This document shows positions 52,545 to 61,630 of a DNA stretch of 64,000 nucleotides, one piece after another. The stretch is taken from NCBI RefSeq assembly GCF_008065135.1, contig NZ_CP042914.1:6305404-6369403 (forward strand), written 5' to 3'. A program made the position numbers and the translations under genes. Position 1 is the stretch's first letter. Every line of letters starts with the position of its first letter. The notes below the pieces were generated by a model. That model did not search any database. It was given only the letters and a program-made list of their open reading frames with translations, and was not told the origin of the DNA. The DNA comes from Roseimaritima ulvae. GTDB taxonomy: Bacteria; Planctomycetota; Planctomycetia; Pirellulales; Pirellulaceae.

Positions 52545-53513
52545 ATGTCCGCTCAAGATCGTTCGCTGCAACAATACCAACAACTCCTTCAACTCAACGC
52601 CGCCAGTCATCTGCTGCGGATCGCGCGGGAGGTGGGGTTGTTGGACGCTTTGTCGACGGGACAGAAAACCGCTGAACAACTGATCGAGGCGTTGCAACTG
52701 CGTCCCGAGATGGCGCATCGCATGTTGGCGGCTCTGCGGGCCACCGGCGCGATCGAGCAGTACGGCGAAGATTTTGCGCTCGCCCAGGTCACCCGCCTGC
52801 TGTGCGAATTTGACGCCGACCTGGGCGACGCGATGTGGGAACAACTGGCCGTGGCCTTAAAACAAGACGTCGCAGCCGACACCGAGCGGTATCGTAACGG
52901 CTTGGCCGCCACGCAGTGGACGCACACCCGCACGGCCATGGAAGCCGCCGAGATGCTGAACATCGGCGAGGACCGAGCAGCGCCGCGAATCCTGGATGTC
53001 GGCTGTGGGTCGGCGGTGTGGAGTTGCGCGATGGCGTTTCGCGACGAAGCCAGTACCGTGACCGCCGTCGACCACGCAGCGGCACTGGAAGCCGCCACCT
53101 CAACCGCTCAATCGATCGAACTGGGCGAACGGTTTCAGACCATCGAAGGCGACCCGCACGAAGTGGAACTGCCGGCCGAAGCGTTTGACCTAGCGATTAT
53201 TGCTCAGCGGCTGCACAGCGAATCGCTCGAACGCGGCAGCGAATTGCTGCGTCGCGTGCAAGCCAGTCTGGCCGAGGGCGGAGAAGTGGTGGTCATCGAT
53301 CTGTTTCCCACTCAAAGCGATCCCACCGCGGCGGTTAAACTGTCCGAAGCATTGGAGGCCCTCAAAATGGAACTCTGCACCGCCGCCGGATCGATCCGTT
53401 CCCCGCAACAAACCCAAGAGCAGATCGCCGCCGCCGGTTTCCGCCCCGCGCAGTTTACTTACCTGCCGGCCAGCCAAATCAACATGGGCATGCTAGTAGC
53501 CCGAAAACAGTAA
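52545..53513 (+). CDS. SAM-dependent methyltransferase with a dimerisation domain (O-methyltransferase-like)
   Basis: 322 residues. Residues 10-85 are a winged-helix dimerisation domain ('LLQLNAASHLLRIAREVGLL', 'TAEQLIEALQLRPEMAHRML'). The SAM-binding motif is at about 146-155, 'RILDVGCGSAVWSCAMAFR', with the acidic residue in 'VTAVDHAAAL' and the motif V-like 'FDLAIIAQRLHSES'. The end ('LAEGGEVVVIDLFPTQSD', 'MLVARKQ') is typical of small-molecule O-methyltransferases. The substrate is unknown; hydroxylated aromatics are common for this fold. It follows the DAHP synthase by 158 bases, a suggestive but weak link. Confidence 0.85.
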   Translation: MSAQDRSLQQYQQLLQLNAASHLLRIAREVGLLDALSTGQKTAEQLIEALQLRPEMAHRMLAALRATGAIEQYGEDFALAQVTRLLCEFDADLGDAMWEQLAVALKQDVAADTERYRNGLAATQWTHTRTAMEAAEMLNIGEDRAAPRILDVGCGSAVWSCAMAFRDEASTVTAVDHAAALEAATSTAQSIELGERFQTIEGDPHEVELPAEAFDLAIIAQRLHSESLERGSELLRRVQASLAEGGEVVVIDLFPTQSDPTAAVKLSEALEALKMELCTAAGSIRSPQQTQEQIAAAGFRPAQFTYLPASQINMGMLVARKQ

Positions 53514-53514
53514 A

Positions 53515-53619
53515 GGTCGTCGTTCGCTCCGCGAACGCAACGTATGGTCGTCGTTCGCTCCGCGAACGCAACGCAACACACCGCGACACCCCGTCATGTT
53601 CGCGGAGCGAACCACGACC
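53515..53619. repeat. Inverted-repeat element of the GGTCGTCGTTCGCTC family
   Basis: Two direct copies of GGTCGTCGTTCGCTCCGCGA start at 53515 and about 53544, and a complement (TTCGCGGAGCGAACCACGACC-type) closes the element at about 53619. It lies directly upstream of the cytochrome gene. Confidence 0.75.
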
Positions 53620-53676
53620 ATGTACAATGCGGGTCTGCCCCCCACCCCGCCTTCGATTAAGTGGTTGAATCGAACC

Positions 53677-56600
53677 ATGTCGCTCGCCCGCATTTTCGCT
53701 ATCGCGGTTCGCTGCGCCGCTGGCCTGTCGCTCCTCTGGCTTGGCACCGCTCGAGCCGAGGACTTTTTCACCGCGCAAGTCGCCCCGCTCCTCGAATCGC
53801 ATTGTCTTAATTGCCACAACGATGCGACCAGCAAAGGCGATTTCTCACTGCACACGCGGGCCTCGGCGATGGCCGAGGGATACATCGAACCAGGCGATGC
53901 GGACAACAGCCACCTGATCGAGCTGGTCACGCCGCTCGACGGTTCGGCCGCCATGCCCCAAGACGCTCCGCCCCTAAGTGTCGACCAAATCGCGACGCTG
54001 AAAAAATGGATCGACGACGGCGCCGTTTGGCCCGAGGGCTTGTCCCTACAAGAACCACACGTCGAGGACTTTGATTGGTGGTCCTATCAACCGATCGTCC
54101 GCCCCCCCGTTCCCCAGCCACCGGCCTCTCCATCGCCCCAGACATCGCCGCCGAACTGGGTGCGGACTCCCATCGATGCGTTCATTCTGCAAAAACTGAT
54201 GCAGAAAGGCCTTTCGCCCTCGCCCGAAGCCGATCGCCGCACGTTGATCCGCCGTCTCAGCTTCGACCTAACCGGCCTGCCGCCGACGCCCGAACAAGTC
54301 GCCGCGTTCGTCAGCGATCCCGATTCCCAAGCCTACGAACACCTAGTCGACCGCCTACTGGCATCGAAACATTACGGCGAACACTGGGCCCGGCATTGGT
54401 TGGACGTGGCCAAGTACGCCGATACCTGCGGCTACGACAAAGACCGCCTGCGGCCCAACGCCTGGCCGTACCGCGATTATGTCATCCGGTCCTTTAACAA
54501 CGACAAACCCTACACCCGATTTGTGCAGGAACAGATCGCCGGCGACGTGCTGTTCCCCGGGGAACCGGACGGCATTCTGGGACTGGGGTTTATCGCCGCC
54601 GGCCCCTGGGACTTCATCGGCCATGTGGAAGTGCCCGAATCCAAAATCGATGGCAAGGTCGCCCGCAACCTGGATCGCGATGACATGGTGGCCGGCACCT
54701 TCAACACCTTCTGCAGCCTGACCGTCCAATGCGCTCGCTGCCATCACCACAAGTTCGATCCCATCACGCAGCCCCAGTACTACGGACTGCAAGCCGTGTT
54801 CGCGGCTGTCGATCGCGCCGAGCGTGTTTACGACACCGACCCGCAAACCGAAGCCCGGCGGCGTGAACTCGAATCCCAACTGCAACAGGCGAGACAAGAA
54901 CTAGCCGCCCTGGACAAAGAAATCGCCACCGCGGGCGGAACGCAATTAGCCGAACTGCAGACCCAACTGGCTGAACTCGACCAACAACTGAAGGTCCGCA
55001 AGGAAGCCGAATTTGGATACCACAGCCAAATCGCCGCCGAGGCGGATACGCCGAAATGGGTGGAAGTTCAGCTTCACCAGGTGACAGATATCTCGCGTGT
55101 GGTGCTACATCCCTGTCACGACGACTTTGCCGATATCGGTGCCGGCTTCGGGTTCCCGGTTCGCTTTCGAGTCGAGGTGTCCCGCGACGGCGAAAGCTGG
55201 CAGCCGATCGCCGACCACACCTCGGCCGACGTCCCTAATCCGGGGCTGCGTCCATTTGAGATCAGCGATGTGAACGTGACGGGCGACCGGATTCGCGTCA
55301 CGGCCACTCGGCTGGCGGAACGGAAAAACGATTACATCTTGGCTTTGGCCGAAATCGAAGTTTTTGAAGTGCTTGGCCCCGGCGACGGCGACGCGGCCCC
55401 CCCCGTCAATCTGGCCGGCAATGCCACCGTCGCGGCGCTCGATTCGATCGAAGCCCCACCGCGGTGGCGACGCGACAACTTGACCGATGGCCAATGGGCT
55501 CGGCTGGCGATCGACGAAACCAAGACCGAACTGGTCGACATCTTGCAGCGGCGTGATGCCATCGCGACTGAACGCGATACGATTTTGAAAGCGATCAACA
55601 CGCCACAACGTGTGCGGCGCCGCGAAGCCGCTCAGGCGGCCTTCAAGCAAGCCCAGCAATCGCTCGCGGCTTTGCCGCAGGGTAAAGTGGTGTATGCCGC
55701 CGCCACGCATTTCCCTCGCCAGGGTAACTTCATCGCCACCGAGGGCAAACCGCGCACCGTCCACATCTTGAACCGCGGCAACGTCCAGCAGCCAGAAGAA
55801 GTCGCCACGCCCGGAGCGATCCCGCTGGGCAACGGCGAGCAGTGGACGTTCGCAGCCGATCTGCCCGAACAGCAGCGGCGAGCGGCATTGGCGACTTGGT
55901 TGACCAATTCCCAGCATCCGCTGCTCTGGCGTTCGATCGTCAATCGCGTTTGGCAGTACCATTTCGGCACCGGCATCGTATCCACGCCCAACGATTTCGG
56001 TCGCATGGGTGCCACCCCGACGCATCCCCAACTGCTGGACTGGCTGGCCACCGAATTTCGCGATAACGGACAATCATTCAAGTCGCTGCATCGCATGATC
56101 GTGACCAGCAGCGTGTACCGCCAAGCCTCGACGTTTAACCCTGCAGCGGCCGAGGTCGATGGCAGCAATCAATATTACTGGCGGATGAACCGGCGACGCT
56201 TGACGGCCGAAGAGATCCGCGACTCGATCCTGATGACCAGCGGAGCGTTGGATACCAAGATGGGTGGCCCCGGGTACTATCTGTTCAAACTGGAACAGAC
56301 CGCTCACTCGCCACACTACGAATACCACAAGTTTGATCCCGCCGATCCGGCTTCTCATCGCCGCAGCATCTATCGCTTCATTGCCCGCTCTCAGCCCAAC
56401 CCCTGGATGACGGTCCTGGACTGCGCCGATTCCTCGCAGAGCACCCCCAAACGCAATGAGACGTTGACGGCGTTGCAAGCCCTGTCGCTGCTCAACAGCC
56501 GCTTCAACCTGACCATGTCCGAGCGTTTTGCCAAGCGGCTGGAGAGCGAACAAAGCACATTGCCCAAACAGGTGCGTCGGGCCGTTTCGCTACTGGTCCA

Positions 56601-56715
56601 GCGCGAACTTGAAGCCGACCAGCAGCAGCAACTGGTCGCCTACGCTCAGGATCATGGTCTGCCAAATCTGTGCCGCATGTTATTTAACCTCAGCGAGTTC
56701 GTTTATGTGGATTAA
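53677..56715 (+). CDS. PSCyt1/PSCyt2/PSD1 cytochrome-c-type protein with an F5/8-like domain
   Basis: 1012 residues from the ATG at 53677, which opens a signal peptide (MSLARIFAIAVRCAAGLSLL, cleavage near ARAED). The first haem motif is CLNCH (about residues 45-49) in the PSCyt1 domain; the PSCyt2 domain follows with 'WVRTPIDAFILQKLMQKGLS' and 'GEHWARHWLDVAKYADTCGY'. A second CxxCH (CARCH) is near residue 350. A coiled-coil stretch, an F5/8-like (discoidin) insert ('RVVLHPCHDDFADIGAGFGF', 'NVTGDRIRVTATRLAE') and the C-terminal PSD1 domain ('SIVNRVWQYHFGTGIVSTPN') follow. Such genes are almost always paired with DUF1501, as here. Role unknown; a link to sulfated-polysaccharide use has been suggested. 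Confidence 0.93.
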   Translation: MSLARIFAIAVRCAAGLSLLWLGTARAEDFFTAQVAPLLESHCLNCHNDATSKGDFSLHTRASAMAEGYIEPGDADNSHLIELVTPLDGSAAMPQDAPPLSVDQIATLKKWIDDGAVWPEGLSLQEPHVEDFDWWSYQPIVRPPVPQPPASPSPQTSPPNWVRTPIDAFILQKLMQKGLSPSPEADRRTLIRRLSFDLTGLPPTPEQVAAFVSDPDSQAYEHLVDRLLASKHYGEHWARHWLDVAKYADTCGYDKDRLRPNAWPYRDYVIRSFNNDKPYTRFVQEQIAGDVLFPGEPDGILGLGFIAAGPWDFIGHVEVPESKIDGKVARNLDRDDMVAGTFNTFCSLTVQCARCHHHKFDPITQPQYYGLQAVFAAVDRAERVYDTDPQTEARRRELESQLQQARQELAALDKEIATAGGTQLAELQTQLAELDQQLKVRKEAEFGYHSQIAAEADTPKWVEVQLHQVTDISRVVLHPCHDDFADIGAGFGFPVRFRVEVSRDGESWQPIADHTSADVPNPGLRPFEISDVNVTGDRIRVTATRLAERKNDYILALAEIEVFEVLGPGDGDAAPPVNLAGNATVAALDSIEAPPRWRRDNLTDGQWARLAIDETKTELVDILQRRDAIATERDTILKAINTPQRVRRREAAQAAFKQAQQSLAALPQGKVVYAAATHFPRQGNFIATEGKPRTVHILNRGNVQQPEEVATPGAIPLGNGEQWTFAADLPEQQRRAALATWLTNSQHPLLWRSIVNRVWQYHFGTGIVSTPNDFGRMGATPTHPQLLDWLATEFRDNGQSFKSLHRMIVTSSVYRQASTFNPAAAEVDGSNQYYWRMNRRRLTAEEIRDSILMTSGALDTKMGGPGYYLFKLEQTAHSPHYEYHKFDPADPASHRRSIYRFIARSQPNPWMTVLDCADSSQSTPKRNETLTALQALSLLNSRFNLTMSERFAKRLESEQSTLPKQVRRAVSLLVQRELEADQQQQLVAYAQDHGLPNLCRMLFNLSEFVYVD

Positions 56716-58207
56716 ACCTCAACGCCCATCGCTGTCAAGACGCGAACTGTTGTCCCAAGGCAGTGCCGGGTTTAGTGCCATGGCCTTGGCGATGATGCTC
56801 CGTGAAGACGCTTATGCGGAAGCCAAGACGACCGCCAGCGACGCGTCGATGGCCGGCAACGGCGCGTTGCAAGTGCTGCATCATCCGCCCAAAGCCAAAC
56901 GCGTGGTGCAGCTGTTCATGGCCGGCGCGGCCAGCCACATCGATCTGTTTGACCATAAACCGATGCTGGACAAGCATCACGGCGAACCGTCCGATTTTGG
57001 CGAACATGTCGAAGCGTTTCAAAACGGCTTGGGGCCCTGGATGAAGTCGCCCTTTAAGTTCTCACCGCACGGTCAGAGCGGCAAGATGATCAGCGAAGTC
57101 GTCGAGCCACTGGGCAAGTGCGTCGACGACATCGCTTTTGTCCATAACATGGTGGGCAAGACGGGTGTGCATTCACAGGGCACCTATCTGCAGGCCACGG
57201 GTTTTCAACGCCCCGGATTCCCCGGGATGGGTTCTTGGATCAGTTACGGCTTGGGCGCGATCAATGAAAACCTGCCCACCTTTGTGGTCTTGCCCGATCA
57301 TCGCGGGTTCGCATCCGGCGGTCCCAAGAACTGGGGCTCCGCCTTCCTGCCGGCCAGTTCACAGGGGACGGCGATTTTCCCGCAGCGCGAAAACCCCATC
57401 GACGATCTATTCGCCCAAGCCGACTTTGTCAGCCAGCAAGGCGATCGCGACGGGCTGAAAATGCTCCAGCAGATGAACCAGCGTTATCAAGCGGAGCGTC
57501 AGGGTGACTCACGGCTGAGCGGCCGGATTCGCGCCTATGAGCTGGCTGCTCGGATGCAGTTAAGCGCACCCGAAGCTCTGGACCTGTCGGGCGAACCGGC
57601 GCATGTACTGAAACTGTACGGGCTAGATCGCGCGGGCAGCGAATACCCGGACAAGATCAATGCGGCCGAGGAGACCGAGTACTTTGGTCGCAAATGTTTG
57701 ATCGCTCGCCGCTTGCTGGAACGGGGCGTCCGGTTCGTGCAAATCTGGTCGGGCAACGACAACGGCTTTCCGCGGCGCAACTGGGACAGTCACGAAGACA
57801 TCCGCCGCGACCACGGTCCATTGGCTCGAGGCATGGCCGTCGGCACCGCGGCGTTGCTGCAAGACCTGAAACGCATCGGGTTGTTGGAAGACACGATCGT
57901 GCTGTGGACCACCGAATTTGGTCGCATGCCCAGCACGCAAGGTAGTACCGGTCGTGATCACAATCCGTACGTGTTCACGAACTGGTTAAGCGGCGGCGGG
58001 ATCCGTGGCGGCATCAGCTACGGGCCCTCGGACCAATGGGGCTACAAACCGCTCGACCGCGCCCATCCGACGCAGGTCTACGACATCCACGCCACCATCC
58101 TGCATCAACTGGGCATCGACCATACGCGACTGACCGTCCGCCACGACGGAGTCGACCGCCGCCTGACCGACGTCCACGGCCACGTGGTGAAGGAGTTGAT
58201 CGGTTGA
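56705..58207 (+). CDS. DUF1501 protein (Tat-exported, sulfatase-like fold)
   Basis: 500 residues from the ATG at 56705, overlapping the previous stop by 11 bases. The N-terminus 'SLSRRELLSQGSAGFSAMAL' is a Tat-type signal (SRRELL). Family blocks: 'VVQLFMAGAASHIDLFDHKP', 'GKTGVHSQGTYLQATGFQRP', 'FVVLPDHRGFASGGPKNWGS', 'DTIVLWTTEFGRMPSTQGST', 'GRDHNPYVFTNWLSGGGIRG' and 'HATILHQLGIDHTRLTVRHD'. The 'TTEFGRMP' and 'GRDHNP' segments resemble the metal-binding parts of alkaline-phosphatase-fold enzymes. Coupled translation with the PSD1 protein implies one complex or pathway in the periplasm. Confidence 0.94.
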   Translation: MWIKPQRPSLSRRELLSQGSAGFSAMALAMMLREDAYAEAKTTASDASMAGNGALQVLHHPPKAKRVVQLFMAGAASHIDLFDHKPMLDKHHGEPSDFGEHVEAFQNGLGPWMKSPFKFSPHGQSGKMISEVVEPLGKCVDDIAFVHNMVGKTGVHSQGTYLQATGFQRPGFPGMGSWISYGLGAINENLPTFVVLPDHRGFASGGPKNWGSAFLPASSQGTAIFPQRENPIDDLFAQADFVSQQGDRDGLKMLQQMNQRYQAERQGDSRLSGRIRAYELAARMQLSAPEALDLSGEPAHVLKLYGLDRAGSEYPDKINAAEETEYFGRKCLIARRLLERGVRFVQIWSGNDNGFPRRNWDSHEDIRRDHGPLARGMAVGTAALLQDLKRIGLLEDTIVLWTTEFGRMPSTQGSTGRDHNPYVFTNWLSGGGIRGGISYGPSDQWGYKPLDRAHPTQVYDIHATILHQLGIDHTRLTVRHDGVDRRLTDVHGHVVKELIG

Positions 58208-58236
58208 GTTTTTTTAGTTGGGTGGTTGGTTGCAAT

Positions 58237-59655
58237 CGTTTAACCCGTAGCCGCAGGAGCCTCCAAGCGTCCTGCCCGCACCGTTAGATCGAACAGGCTC
58301 CGCAGGCGCAGGCGTGGTCCGCCACAGCGTCGCAATCGAAGCGGTATGGCAAAGTGCATCGGTTGGCACCCAAACACCCGCGGCAGCCTCGCGCCGGCGC
58401 CTGCGGCTACCTCGTTTAACCCGTAGCCGCAGGAGCCTGCAAGCGTCCTGCCCGCACCGTTAGATCGAACAGGCTCCGCAGGCGCAGGCGTGGTCCGCCA
58501 CAGCGTCGCAATCGAAGCGAACAGGCAGAGTGCATCGGTTGGCACCCAAACATCCGTGGCAGCCCCGCGCCGGCGCCTGCGGCTACCTCGTTTAACCCGT
58601 AGCCGCAGGAGCCTGCAAGCGTCCTGCCCGCACCGTTAGATCGAACAGGCTCCGCAGGCGCAGGCGTGGTCCGCCACAGCGTCGCAATCGAAGCGAACAG
58701 GCAGAGTGCATCGGTTGGCCCCCAAACACCCGCGGCAGCCCCGCGCCGGCGCCTGCGGCTACCTCGTTTAACCCGTAGCCGCAGGAGCCTGCAAGCGTCC
58801 TGCCCGCACCGTTAGATCGAACAGGCTCCGCAGGCGCAGGCGTGGTCCGCCACAGCGTCGCAATCGAAGCGGTACGGCGAGGTGCATCGGTTGGCACGCA
58901 AACACCCGTGGCAGCCCCGCGCCGGCGCCTGCGGCTACCTCGTTTAACCCGTAGCCGCAGGAGCCTGCAAGCGTCCTGCCCGCACCGTTAGATCGAACAG
59001 GCTCCGCAGGCGCAGGCGTGGTCCGCCACAGCGTCGCAATCGAAGCGAACAGGCAGAGTGCATCGGTTGGCCCCCAAACACCCGCGGCAGCCCCGCGCCG
59101 GCGCCTGCGGCTACCTCGTTTAACCCGTAGCCGCAGGAGCCTGCAAGCGTCCTGCCCGCACCGTTAGATCGAACAGGCTCCGCAGGCGCAGGCGTGGTCC
59201 GCCACAGCGTCGCAATCGAAGCGGTATGGCAAAGTGCATCGGTTGGCACGCAAACATCCGCGGCAGCCTCGCGCCGGCGCCTGCGGCTACCTCGTTTAAC
59301 CCGTAGCCGCAGGAGCCTGCAAGCGTCCTGCCCGCACCGTTAGATCGAACAGGCTCCGCAGGCGCAGGCGTGGTCCGCCACAGCGTCGCAATCGAAGCGA
59401 ACAGGCAGAGTGCATCGGTTGGCCCCCAAACACCCGCGGCAGCCCCGCGCCGGCGCCTGCGGCTACCTCGTTTAACCCGTAGCCGCAGGAGCCTGCAAGC
59501 GTCCTGCCCGCACCGTTAGATCGAACAGGCTCCGCAGGCGCAGGCGTGGTCCGCCACAGCGTCGCAATCGAAGCGGTACGGTTGCGTGTATCAAGTGACA
59601 ACGCAAACATCCGCGGCAGCCCCGCGACGGCGCCTGCGGCTACGGGTTAAACGAT
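58237..59655. repeat. 176-bp tandem repeat array, eight units
   Basis: Units start at 58237, 58413, 58589, 58765, 58941, 59117, 59293 and 59469, an exact 176-base period; the last is slightly divergent. Each begins CGTTTAACCCGTAGCCGCAG and contains AGGCTCCGCAGGCGCAGG, GTGGTCCGCCACAGCGTCGC and ends GGCGCCTGCGGCTACCT. The right edge GGCTACGGGTTAAACG is the complement of the start, so the array is bounded by inverted ends. Units differ mainly in a 25-base window (GAACAGGCAGAG versus GGTATGGCAAAG or GGTACGGCGAGG). Shadow frames of 101 residues repeat in it but are not genes. End-like copies occur near 9110 and 49970. Confidence 0.93.
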
Positions 59656-59799
59656 GCACCGCTTACCCAACCGTTACAACCCGACCACCCTTGTTCGGTT
59701 CTTGGGCAAACCACGGCGACGGCCTGCAGTCGTTTCTCGGCTGCGACCGATGTTCATTCGGATGGATTGTGTTTGTTCCCTGCTTCCCCTGTGATCGTG

Positions 59800-59997
59800 A
59801 TGTCCAGCATTCCCGCTCCGGTGCGCCAAGTCTTACAGGCTCAAAACGATGCTTTAGCGATGAAGGTGGGGACCGCCGTATTGGGCAAACAGCTTGACGC
59901 CCAACAGCAAGCCGGCGACAGCGTTAACGAGCTGCTCGCTCAAAACGTGCAGGTTCAAAAACAGATCGCCTCCGGACACCTAGACGTGCAAGCCTAG
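59800..59997 (+). CDS. Small YjfB-like (putative motility) protein
   Basis: 65 residues from the ATG at 59800; upstream in-frame starts (GTG at 59791 and 59797, and the frame start at 59767) are possible. MSSIPAPVRQVLQAQNDALA and 'VGTAVLGKQLDAQQQAGDSV' then 'NELLAQNVQVQKQIASGH' are helical and Gln-rich, like the YjfB family. There is no signal peptide or membrane segment. It ends 107 bases before the YhaM-like gene. The family assignment is a pattern guess; function is unknown. Confidence 0.5.
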   Translation: MSSIPAPVRQVLQAQNDALAMKVGTAVLGKQLDAQQQAGDSVNELLAQNVQVQKQIASGHLDVQA

Positions 59998-60104
59998 GCG
60001 AACCACCTTCGATGGCTGTAGGGTTGAGCAATCTGGCCCCTTCGAGTGCAATAGTGGCCACGCAACCCTGCACGCGAATCTGCCACCCGTCCGAAAGGTA
60101 CCCC

Positions 60105-61067
60105 ATGGCCCGCCGTTTCGTTAACGAATTGACCGAACAAGAAACGCTCGACGAAACCTATCGAGCGGCGGATAAACAGCTGCGGGCCAATCGCCAGGGT
60201 GGCAAGTACATCCTGATGAAGCTGGCCGACCGCACCGGCACGATGACCGCCATGCTGTGGAACGCCGACGACAAGCTCTTTGATTCCTTCGAACGCGGCG
60301 ACTACATCCGCTGCGTGGGCCGCACGCAACTGTACAACGGCAACCTCCAAGCGATCCTGACCGAAGTCCGCAAAGTCGACGTGGCAGAGATCGACCTGGC
60401 TGACTTCGATCGCTTTGACTCCGCCCGCGCCGATTCGCTGGAGACGCAACTGCGCAGCGTGCTGGGCGGCTTGACGAACGTCCACCTGCGGCGTGTGGGC
60501 GAAGCCTTCCTCGCCGATGACGCTTTTATGTCGCGTCTGAAAATCGCTCCCGCCGCCGTCACCAACCACCACGCCTACCCTGGCGGCCTCTTGCAGCACA
60601 CCCTGGACCTGATCGATCTGGCGGCGGCCATCGCGCCCAAATACCCCAACGTCGATTTCGAACTGGTCATCATGGGGGCTTTCCTGCACGACCTGGGCAA
60701 AATCGAAGAGCTTTCGGCTGAGGGCGAAGCCACCTACACCGACCGCGGCCAGTTGGTCGGCCACATCGTGATCGGCGTCCAAATGCTGGGGGAAAAAATC
60801 GCGGCGGCCGAAGAGAAATCCGGCGAGGCGATCCCCGATACGCTGCGGTGGCAGCTGGAACACTTGATCCTCAGCCATCATGGCCAGCTGGAATACGGCA
60901 GCCCCAAGGTGCCGATGAGCCTGGAAGCGATCACCCTCCATCACTTGGACAACCTGGATGCCAAGCTGGCCGCCGCCACCTCGCTGATCGACACCGACGT
61001 CTCCAGCGACCCACACTGGACCAACTACAACCCTTCGATGGGCCGCAAATTCTGGAAACCCTCCTAA
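60105..61067 (+). CDS. YhaM-like 3'-5' exonuclease (OB fold plus HD domain)
   Basis: 320 residues from the ATG at 60105, with AAAGG seven bases upstream; the longer frame to 60012 is not supported. Residues 1-120 form an OB fold ('KYILMKLADRTGTMTAMLWN', 'GDYIRCVGRTQLYNGNLQAI'). The HD domain has 'AVTNHHAYPGGLLQHTLDLI' (metal His), 'IMGAFLHDLGKIEELSAEGE' (HD pair) and 'EHLILSHHGQLEYGSPKVPM'. In Firmicutes YhaM degrades RNA and single-stranded DNA from the 3' end. All predicted metal ligands are present. Confidence 0.92.
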   Translation: MARRFVNELTEQETLDETYRAADKQLRANRQGGKYILMKLADRTGTMTAMLWNADDKLFDSFERGDYIRCVGRTQLYNGNLQAILTEVRKVDVAEIDLADFDRFDSARADSLETQLRSVLGGLTNVHLRRVGEAFLADDAFMSRLKIAPAAVTNHHAYPGGLLQHTLDLIDLAAAIAPKYPNVDFELVIMGAFLHDLGKIEELSAEGEATYTDRGQLVGHIVIGVQMLGEKIAAAEEKSGEAIPDTLRWQLEHLILSHHGQLEYGSPKVPMSLEAITLHHLDNLDAKLAAATSLIDTDVSSDPHWTNYNPSMGRKFWKPS

Positions 61068-61210
61068 CGGTCAGCAAGGAGCCAGAGGAGCGGGTATACC
61101 CCCAGCCGCTGCGTTGCCCGCTTAGCGTCTGGAGCTTCAAAGCGGGTGGAGCATTCGAGTAAGATTGTAGAACCATTGTCCCCAGAGGTATTCGATCGAA
61201 GGAACGGTTC

Positions 61211-61615
61211 GTGGACGAAGCTTCGCAGCGAGAGACATCCACCGCAACCGAGCCGCCGGTCGAGCCGAGACGGTCGCCCGAGAAGCCGCCCAGCGCGATC
61301 GATCGGCTGCCAATTCAGCGTTTGATCATCGGCTGCAGCGGAATCATCGCCCTCTGGGCAGCGGCGTCTTGGTGGTTTGCGGCCGCTCCGCATCCGAGCG
61401 AGGTACCGGAGCGATTATTTATCGTCGATATTAATAAGGCCAGCGAAGCCGAATTGTGTTTGCTGCCGGGAATCGGTCCGGTGGCGGCGGAAGATATCGT
61501 CGCCGAGCGAGAAGCCGGCGGGCCCTATGCATCGCTGGATCAAGTAGCTCAGCGGGTCCGCGGTATCGGCCCCAAAACCATCGCCGCCTGCCGTCCCCAC
61601 GTCGATTCCCCGTAG
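61211..61615 (+). CDS. ComEA-like helix-hairpin-helix membrane protein
   Basis: 134 residues from the GTG at 61211, with GGAA nearby. There is a Pro/Arg-rich cytoplasmic start, one membrane helix (about 40-58, IIGCSGIIALWAAASWWFAA) and a C-terminal double helix-hairpin-helix: 'INKASEAELCLLPGIGPVAA' and 'LDQVAQRVRGIGPKTIAACR'. HhH domains bind DNA without sequence specificity; ComEA is the DNA receptor of natural transformation. There are no other com genes nearby, so uptake cannot be claimed. Confidence 0.85.
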   Translation: MDEASQRETSTATEPPVEPRRSPEKPPSAIDRLPIQRLIIGCSGIIALWAAASWWFAAAPHPSEVPERLFIVDINKASEAELCLLPGIGPVAAEDIVAEREAGGPYASLDQVAQRVRGIGPKTIAACRPHVDSP

Positions 61616-61629
61616 CCTAGGCTACGGGG
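61608..61629. terminator. Perfect 22-bp palindrome between converging genes
   Basis: CCCCGTAGCCT then AGGCTACGGGG form a perfect two-fold palindrome that covers the stop of the ComEA-like gene. It separates that gene from the histidine kinase end. There is no T tract, so a termination role is only likely by position. Confidence 0.45.
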
Positions 61630-61630
61630 G

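Noticed and set aside
55105-56073. Minus-strand frame of 322 residues inside the PSCyt/PSD1 gene
   Set aside because: Antisense shadow of conserved coding sequence.
58240-59610. Four repeated minus-strand frames of 101-104 residues
   Set aside because: They repeat with the 176-bp units, have no ribosome site and their codon pattern simply follows the DNA repeat. They are repeat shadows.
58237-59655. CRISPR array or centromere-like iterons
   Set aside because: The unit is 176 bp with no unique spacers, and no cas, rep or par genes are near.
59994-61016. Minus-strand frame of 340 residues
   Set aside because: Antisense to the YhaM-like gene, whose OB and HD motifs are intact.
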